Shown here one piece after another: positions 40,132 through 44,987 of a stretch of DNA of 44,987 bases. Below the pieces are notes generated by a model. It searched no databases, had not been told where the DNA came from, and saw only the letters and a program-made list of their open reading frames with translations. Made by a program: the position numbers and the translations under genes. The stretch spans positions 1-44,987 of the forward strand of contig CANQJT010000011.1 of assembly GCA_947624325.1 (NCBI GenBank). The letters are read 5' to 3'. Source of the DNA: Candidatus Gastranaerophilales bacterium (GTDB lineage Bacteria; Cyanobacteriota; Vampirovibrionia; Gastranaerophilales; Gastranaerophilaceae). Each line of letters opens with the position of its first letter. The first letter of the stretch is position 1.

Positions 40132-41393
40132 TTTGATTCAATAGAACTTATAATTTCTTTATAACTAATATATTTAGATTTTTCTATATAGATATTGTAT
40201 TTGTGCTTGCATTTACCACTTTTAGGGAACTTCTTAGTAGGTTTTACATAATCCCCCATTGCACATAGTCCATAATTTAATCTTTTTAAACAAGTTTTTA
40301 AAGCAATAGGAGATTGGTCAATACCAATCCAGTTTCTATCTAATTCGTCCGCTGCTTGCAGTGTGGTGCCAGAACCGCAAAATGCATCTAAAATAGTATC
40401 TCCAGGGTTGCTGCTTGCAGTTATTATCATTTTTAGCATATCTAAATTTTTTTCGGTAGGATAACCTGTAATTTTTATGCTTTGGTGATAAGCATCCCTA
40501 TAATTATCCCAATAGTCAGTTATGCCTAATAACTTATTATTATCAAAATAAACCTTTCGTCTGGGATTTCCATTGCGAGACCAATGAATTTCTCCCTTTT
40601 TATCCATTTCTTCTAATTTTTCTGGAGTATATTGCCAATGTTTCCCTGGTGGTGGAAGCATATTACGCCATTTTTTCCCTGTTTCACCATTACGAATTCC
40701 CGGAGCATGGATTGGAACTAATTTGTATCTGCCATTATTATCTACTTTGGGATATTCTTTTAGAATCCACTCTTCATCTGGCATTACACCAGGTTTGTTC
40801 CAAATATAATTTTTTGTTTTTGTATAGAATAGAACAAAATCATTTAAATTTGCATATTGATTTTTTGTATAATTTTTACTGCTGCATTTTTTTCTTGTTA
40901 TTATGTTTCTAAAATTGCTTATCCCAAATATTTCATCCATTAATATTTTGATATACGCAACCATTTGATGACCAATATGAACATATATAGAACCATTATC
41001 AGATAAAACTTCTTTTAAGAGAATTAATCTTTTTCTCATAAAATCAATATACTCTTCAAGTGATAAATCATCATTATATGCTTGCTCTAAGTTTCTTGAT
41101 ATAAATTTTTCACCAGTACAATACGGGGGATCAATATATATTAAATCTACTTTGATATTATTTTTAATTAAATTATATAAAGCATAACAATTATCAGAAT
41201 ATACCAAGGCGTTTGAATCTATATTTATATTAGTTTGAACTTCGTTAATATTATAAAATGAAGTTTCAATAGGATTTAGTATAGTTTCTTCTGATTCTTT
41301 ATTTCTATATGACAATTCAACACTCCCATATTTTGATAATTGTAATATGGTACCAATCTTGTTATGTTTTTTTTCTAATAATTGATTTTGCAT
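40128..41393 (-). CDS. site-specific DNA (adenine-N6 or cytosine-N4) methyltransferase, beta class
   Basis: A 421-aa amino-methyltransferase. The catalytic motif IV DPPY is at 88-91 (LIYIDPPYCTGEKF), and the SAM-binding motif DAFCGSGTT lies far downstream at about 334-343, followed by NWIGIDQSPIA. Motif IV before motif I is the beta-group order, with the target-recognition region between (~170-310). DPPY favours adenine-N6. It should protect host DNA from the convergent endonuclease. AGGAG lies seven bases before the ATG. It lies 70 bp downstream of the Argonaute gene on the same strand. Confidence 0.92.
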   Translation of the reverse strand: MQNQLLEKKHNKIGTILQLSKYGSVELSYRNKESEETILNPIETSFYNINEVQTNINIDSNALVYSDNCYALYNLIKNNIKVDLIYIDPPYCTGEKFISRNLEQAYNDDLSLEEYIDFMRKRLILLKEVLSDNGSIYVHIGHQMVAYIKILMDEIFGISNFRNIITRKKCSSKNYTKNQYANLNDFVLFYTKTKNYIWNKPGVMPDEEWILKEYPKVDNNGRYKLVPIHAPGIRNGETGKKWRNMLPPPGKHWQYTPEKLEEMDKKGEIHWSRNGNPRRKVYFDNNKLLGITDYWDNYRDAYHQSIKITGYPTEKNLDMLKMIITASSNPGDTILDAFCGSGTTLQAADELDRNWIGIDQSPIALKTCLKRLNYGLCAMGDYVKPTKKFPKSGKCKHKYNIYIEKSKYISYKEIISSIESN

Positions 41394-41463
41394 AGATCTC
41401 CTACTAGTATTATATTACCAAGAAAATTCTTTATAAGCATCAATGTTAAGTTATTTGTTTTGA

Positions 41464-44400
41464 TTACATAAAATATCTAAAATCGTAAGATTTATTATAC
41501 AAAGCCTCTTTTTGCTTAGACATCCTCGAAAGTGTCTTTGCAAAGTCTAGTGTTACCGGCATATTTTTATACAAATTATCGCCACTGTTCCAATTCATCT
41601 TAGTTAGCATTAATATCTCTTTAACCAATGTGTCCCCGGATGCTTTGCCATAAAATCTTTTTACTAAAACCGGTATAGGTATTCCTCTTCCACCTTTATA
41701 GTATGTATTATATCTGCAATTCCCTATATCATCTCCAACAACACAACCATGTGTCCATAACAAGAAACTGTCATTTGATAATTTTATAGTAGTTCCACGT
41801 TCAAGAGGAAAACTATTAGGAAGAGCTTTTCCCTCTTTTATAAAATATTTTATCGCTCTGTAAGGAGAATAACCCTGAATTTGCAACAATTCAATATCTT
41901 CAATTCCCTCTAATGCTTCAGTAAACCCTGCAATTTCTTGAGGTGTAAAAGGTGTTGTTTTATGTATTACAATTCGTCTTAGTTTTGCAACGGGATCACA
42001 TTTATAATATTCTTCTCTCAATTTACTTATTGTTGTTCTTGCTTCATCTCGCTTCATGTATGGATTTTTACCAACATATTGAGGATCGTCTAATTTTTTC
42101 AATATTAATCTTATTCCGGTTCCTGTTGAATCAAATAATTGGCTACAACCTATACATATTCCTTTTGTGTTGGATTTTGCATAACTAATTCCAACAAAAG
42201 CAGTCTCATCATCTAAAACTACAGGATGCCACAAAACACCGGATGCTTTTGCATATAAACTGGTAGATAAAGCCCACATTACTTTGCATTTATCATAGGC
42301 CGTTAGAGAACGCTCTTCTATAAATTGAATTTTTACACCTTTATTGGTTCCGTAAAGCTTTATAGCATCGTGCAAATTAAAATCTTGATCATAATTACTA
42401 TCTTCTCTAAATTTTGCAAATGATTTTGGTATATATAAAACTAAAACATCAAAATCTGATAATTGAGTTTGAAAATAATCTATTTGAGATTTTATGCTAT
42501 CGACAAAAGATGCTGTGTTTGCTTTGGAAGTTGCAGTTTCATCGTACATTCTACATAATTGCGTATTGTTTTTATCAGGTATATTTATAGCTCTTTTATA
42601 GATTTCATAAAATCCTTCATAATTCGGCAAAAACATTTCTTTAGTATTAGCAGAATGTTTTACATTAAGATTATTTAAATGTCCTATAATATTATCTATT
42701 TGTTGATTTGGAGACAAAATAGCAATTTTAATAGGCGATTTTTCGGCAGTTTCAAAAGAATAATCAATAGGTGCATACCTTTGCAAACCTTTTAACTGAT
42801 TTATGCTTGTATGATTTATATCATTAACATCAAATAACATTTCAGGTTCGTCAAATTTAAAAGAAGAAACTTGAGGGTGTTCTGGCTTAGTAGACAACTT
42901 ATATGACAAACATACCTGATTAAATATTACAGCAAAATTATTAATTTCAAATTTAATCTCTTTGCTGCCTTTCACATAAAGACTTTTGTTTAAATTTAGT
43001 AACAGATTGCCATATTCGACATTATAAATCTTGGACATTATACTGTTTATTTCAATTTGTTTATATAACTTACTAACTTCATTGCCATTTTTATTAGTCA
43101 AATAAACAGTGGGAATTATTGACAAGTAAATCTTTTCATTCAAGTATGATAATTGGATTTCAAATGCTGAATATTTTTTATATGTGAAGTTTGATTTATT
43201 TTTGTACTCGGTTTCGGAATCTACAAAATAGTATTTACTTTTTCCAAAAGATTTTATATTGGGATTTTGTAGTAACGAAACATTTATTAAATCATATAGC
43301 ATACCTACATATACAAAATTGGATTTATTTAATAATTTAGTTTCAGGAAACTCTTTATGAATTTCTGATTTAATATGAGTGAGAAATACTTCTTTTAATT
43401 TATCATAATTACAGAACGAATAAATTTTGCCTTTAAATAGCCCTGCAATTATGTTATTAGGATTTATGATCTTTCGTAAATCTTCCCAATTTGTTATGTC
43501 TGTTTCAAATACATTGCACGAAGGTAATTCTGTCGAGACAAAGGTGTTCATTTTTAATGAGCTTTGAGCTATTTTATCTGAAGAAAAATTAATTTCTTTT
43601 TTTCTATTGTCAAAATCTTTCCATCGTTCATCAATTATAGAATTTTTATGCTCATAATTTTGGTATATCAAATTTAAAAATTCATCAAAACCATCAATAT
43701 CAATTACACAGGACAGCTCATTGTTTTGGCAAGCCCTTTCCATAAAAGCATTTGCTCGTTCAGATAATGTTGTATTTTGTGGCTTACACCAATATATTCC
43801 TTTGCTTAAAAAATCTTTATTATCTATATTATCCTCAAGAACTTTCATTACAGAGTCATCATTTCCTGCATAACCTATAACAATGAGTCCTTTGTTCATT
43901 AAATTCTTGCAAAATAAATCTGATAATTGGCTTTCTAAATTTTGCAATTCCTGTTCTGTATTTTGTAGGGAATCATACCTATAATCACCATGCAATTTTA
44001 TGATATTTTGAAAGCTATTATTAACAATTTGAGAGATACTGTCTTTTTGAATCGAAGATACTACGTTAAATGAATATTGAGGGGATAATGTTTTAATGCC
44101 TGCTTCAATTAATTCATCAAAATTCGTTGTCCAAATATTTTCCACTTTATTGTTAATAAACAAATTAGCAAGGCAAAGATGTCCTCTTATGGGCTCAACA
44201 TTTGCAACGAGCTTTTTAATATATGCATTTCTCGCTAAAGTATTGTCATAGCACTTTTCAAAATAAAATGAATATTCTTCTTTTGAACCCCTTTTGGGGA
44301 ATCCATCTAAAGAGTTAAAGTAATCCTGTAATTTAGTTCTATTTCGTTCAGATTGCAGATCTTTAAATAGTTCTCTGGAAACATTATTTTCAGAACAATA

Positions 44401-44544
44401 AATTTCTTTTTTAAATTGCCAAACTAGATTTTGTCCGCTTGGAATACCCGCTAATAAAGATGCACCAGAGCCAAGAAAAAAGTCTATGTCACTACTAACT
44501 AAGAAATTGCGAATAAATGAAGTTGGATCTTTTGTATTAATCAC
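41464..44544 (-). CDS. single-chain SIR2-APAZ-PIWI short prokaryotic Argonaute
   Basis: A 1026-aa fusion. SIR2 NADase domain at ~15-280: FLGSGAS (G25-S29), TTNFDE with N141 and D143, KLHGD with H185, and IVIGYAGNDDSV. An APAZ-like beta region follows (~350-590), then MID (~605-740, IAILSPNQQ; LVLYIPKSF) and PIWI to the end, with the Argonaute tail MNWNSGDNLYKNMPVTLDFA. The first PIWI catalytic Asp is replaced in FVGISYAKS, so guide-directed cleavage is unlikely. In related SPARSA systems guide-target pairing triggers NAD+ depletion and cell death. Start is GTG at 44544 with AAGGGGTG upstream. Confidence 0.9.
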   Translation of the reverse strand: MINTKDPTSFIRNFLVSSDIDFFLGSGASLLAGIPSGQNLVWQFKKEIYCSENNVSRELFKDLQSERNRTKLQDYFNSLDGFPKRGSKEEYSFYFEKCYDNTLARNAYIKKLVANVEPIRGHLCLANLFINNKVENIWTTNFDELIEAGIKTLSPQYSFNVVSSIQKDSISQIVNNSFQNIIKLHGDYRYDSLQNTEQELQNLESQLSDLFCKNLMNKGLIVIGYAGNDDSVMKVLEDNIDNKDFLSKGIYWCKPQNTTLSERANAFMERACQNNELSCVIDIDGFDEFLNLIYQNYEHKNSIIDERWKDFDNRKKEINFSSDKIAQSSLKMNTFVSTELPSCNVFETDITNWEDLRKIINPNNIIAGLFKGKIYSFCNYDKLKEVFLTHIKSEIHKEFPETKLLNKSNFVYVGMLYDLINVSLLQNPNIKSFGKSKYYFVDSETEYKNKSNFTYKKYSAFEIQLSYLNEKIYLSIIPTVYLTNKNGNEVSKLYKQIEINSIMSKIYNVEYGNLLLNLNKSLYVKGSKEIKFEINNFAVIFNQVCLSYKLSTKPEHPQVSSFKFDEPEMLFDVNDINHTSINQLKGLQRYAPIDYSFETAEKSPIKIAILSPNQQIDNIIGHLNNLNVKHSANTKEMFLPNYEGFYEIYKRAINIPDKNNTQLCRMYDETATSKANTASFVDSIKSQIDYFQTQLSDFDVLVLYIPKSFAKFREDSNYDQDFNLHDAIKLYGTNKGVKIQFIEERSLTAYDKCKVMWALSTSLYAKASGVLWHPVVLDDETAFVGISYAKSNTKGICIGCSQLFDSTGTGIRLILKKLDDPQYVGKNPYMKRDEARTTISKLREEYYKCDPVAKLRRIVIHKTTPFTPQEIAGFTEALEGIEDIELLQIQGYSPYRAIKYFIKEGKALPNSFPLERGTTIKLSNDSFLLWTHGCVVGDDIGNCRYNTYYKGGRGIPIPVLVKRFYGKASGDTLVKEILMLTKMNWNSGDNLYKNMPVTLDFAKTLSRMSKQKEALYNKSYDFRYFM

Positions 44545-44603
44545 CTAATCACCCCTTGTAAGGCAATTTTATCATGATAAAACTAAATCTTCACTATTGT
44601 AAA

Positions 44604-44900
44604 ATTTCTGGAAATTTGTGTTACTTTTTCTGCTTTCTCATGTTAATTAACATCCTGTTTGGGTTTTAGCTGTCGGAAATAATCAAACTATCCGTTTACA
44701 AAACGGTCTTTTTGGACTTTTTTGGATAAACGGTTAGTATGATTATTACGGAAAGTTGAATTAAAACTATTCCCCTGTCTGCATTTCGGCTGTGTGTTTG
44801 AAGTGTACGCTTAGTTTGATTATTTCGGAAAAGACCGTTTTGAAAATCAGCAAAAAATTAACACTAAGTTTCGGAAAAAGTAACACAAATTTCAGAAATT
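44604..44900. repeat. 297-bp block bounded by ~26-bp inverted repeats
   Basis: ATTTCTGGAAATTTGTGTTA at 44604 (continuing CTTTTTC to 44630) is mirrored by 44874-44900 (GAAAAAGTAACACAAATTTC and onward), with one or two mismatches. Inside are three related ~28-bp sites and the pair AAAACGGTCTTTT (44700-44712)/AAAAGACCGTTTT (44829-44841). It lies upstream of the Argonaute gene and may be the right end of the transposon, a MITE-like unit, or a control region for the Argonaute gene. Confidence 0.7.
44671..44832. repeat. three related ~28-bp sites (putative transposase-binding sites)
   Basis: Sites at 44671-44700 (minus), 44724-44755 (plus) and 44801-44832 (plus) share the core TTAGTTTGATTATTTCGGAA; the second reads TTAGTATGATTATTACGGAA and the first has TTTCCGA at its end. 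A shortened version (AAGTTTCGGAAAAAG) is at 44866-44880. Multiple spaced copies of a 20-30 bp site, one inverted, are what MuA/TnsB-type transposases bind at element ends. Confidence 0.65.
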
Positions 44901-44926
44901 TTTAATTGATACAAAACAGACACAAT

Positions 44927-44957
44927 ACTCGGAAGTGGTGTTCCAATGCTTCCGAGT
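44927..44957. repeat. perfect inverted repeat near the window end
   Basis: ACTCGGAAG (44927-44935) and CTTCCGAGT (44949-44957) with a 13-base loop. No T-tract, so it may be an operator or a stem-loop belonging to whatever lies to the right. Confidence 0.6.
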
Positions 44958-44987
44958 TGGATTTATGGTGTTTGTGCTATGAATAAT

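Larger units (their letters stand above)
27643..44900. mobile_element. Mu/Tn7-like DDE transposon carrying four defence modules (borders approximate)
   Basis: Between tRNA-Ile and the window's right end lies a block with a DDE transposase, AAA regulator, recombinase-like protein, HTH/terminase-like protein and a divergent Mor-like regulator, surrounded by GmrSD, NACHT, restriction-modification and Argonaute genes. TGTGTT at 27643 and TAACACA at 44881-44887 would make TGT...ACA ends typical of Mu/Tn7 relatives, but no target-site duplication was found. The true right end may lie beyond 44987. Element identity is well supported; border positions are inference. Confidence 0.5.

Noticed and set aside
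27480-44987. Duplicate of the tRNA-Ile 3' end as an attachment site on the right side
   Set aside because: No second copy of the T-arm/acceptor sequence was found up to the window end, so classic tRNA integration is not supported.

Overview
This AT-rich window comes from a diderm (Gram-negative-type) bacterium. It carries a KdsC-like Kdo-8-phosphate phosphatase and a type IV pilus secretin, both of which point to an outer membrane. The low GC, the gut-phage-like virion genes and the pilus operon are compatible with a non-photosynthetic cyanobacterial relative (Vampirovibrionia/Gastranaerophilales); that placement is a guess from style, not from a marker gene.

Layout. (1) About 1-15.73 kb is the late region of a short-tailed (podovirus-like) prophage, cut off at the window start. 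It holds two unrelated lysozymes, a small membrane protein, a small virion protein, portal, scaffold, epsilon15/gp7-type major capsid, a Bbp16-like capsid cement protein, tail tubular proteins A and B, a gp13/GNAT-like protein, internal virion proteins, a T7-type tail fibre, a DUF1353 protein and a membrane/coiled-coil protein. It ends at a bidirectional terminator shared with host lysC. No terminase, integrase or repressor of this phage lies in the window. (2) 15.73-27.6 kb is host core: kdsC-like, TPR protein and lysC on the minus strand; rpsP, mntP-like, tRNA-Gly, tRNA-Cys, a pilP-like/pilQ/pilB/pilC operon, a small protein and tRNA-Ile on the plus strand. (3) From just after tRNA-Ile to at least 44.9 kb lies an accessory element. 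Its engine is a tightly coupled four-gene operon: a Mu/Tn7-like DDE transposase, a MuB/TniB-like AAA ATPase, a tyrosine-recombinase-like protein that has lost its catalytic arginines and histidines, and a small-terminase/HTH-like protein. A divergent Mor-like regulator sits upstream.

Around this engine are four anti-phage modules: a GmrSD-like DUF262/DUF1524 restriction enzyme, a PD-(D/E)XK-NACHT-type STAND NTPase, a convergent type II restriction endonuclease/adenine methyltransferase pair, and a single-chain SIR2-APAZ-PIWI short Argonaute. Helically phased CGGAAC hexamer arrays occur both beside the left border and in the regulator/transposase intergenic region. A 297-bp inverted-repeat block with three related ~28-bp sites lies upstream of the Argonaute gene.

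The most promising new biology is the dead tyrosine recombinase encoded inside a DDE transposition operon (possible target selector or end-binding factor) on a transposon that collects defence systems. Second is a scaffold-like LYPxM peptide that occurs twice in the N-terminal extension of the phage lysozyme.
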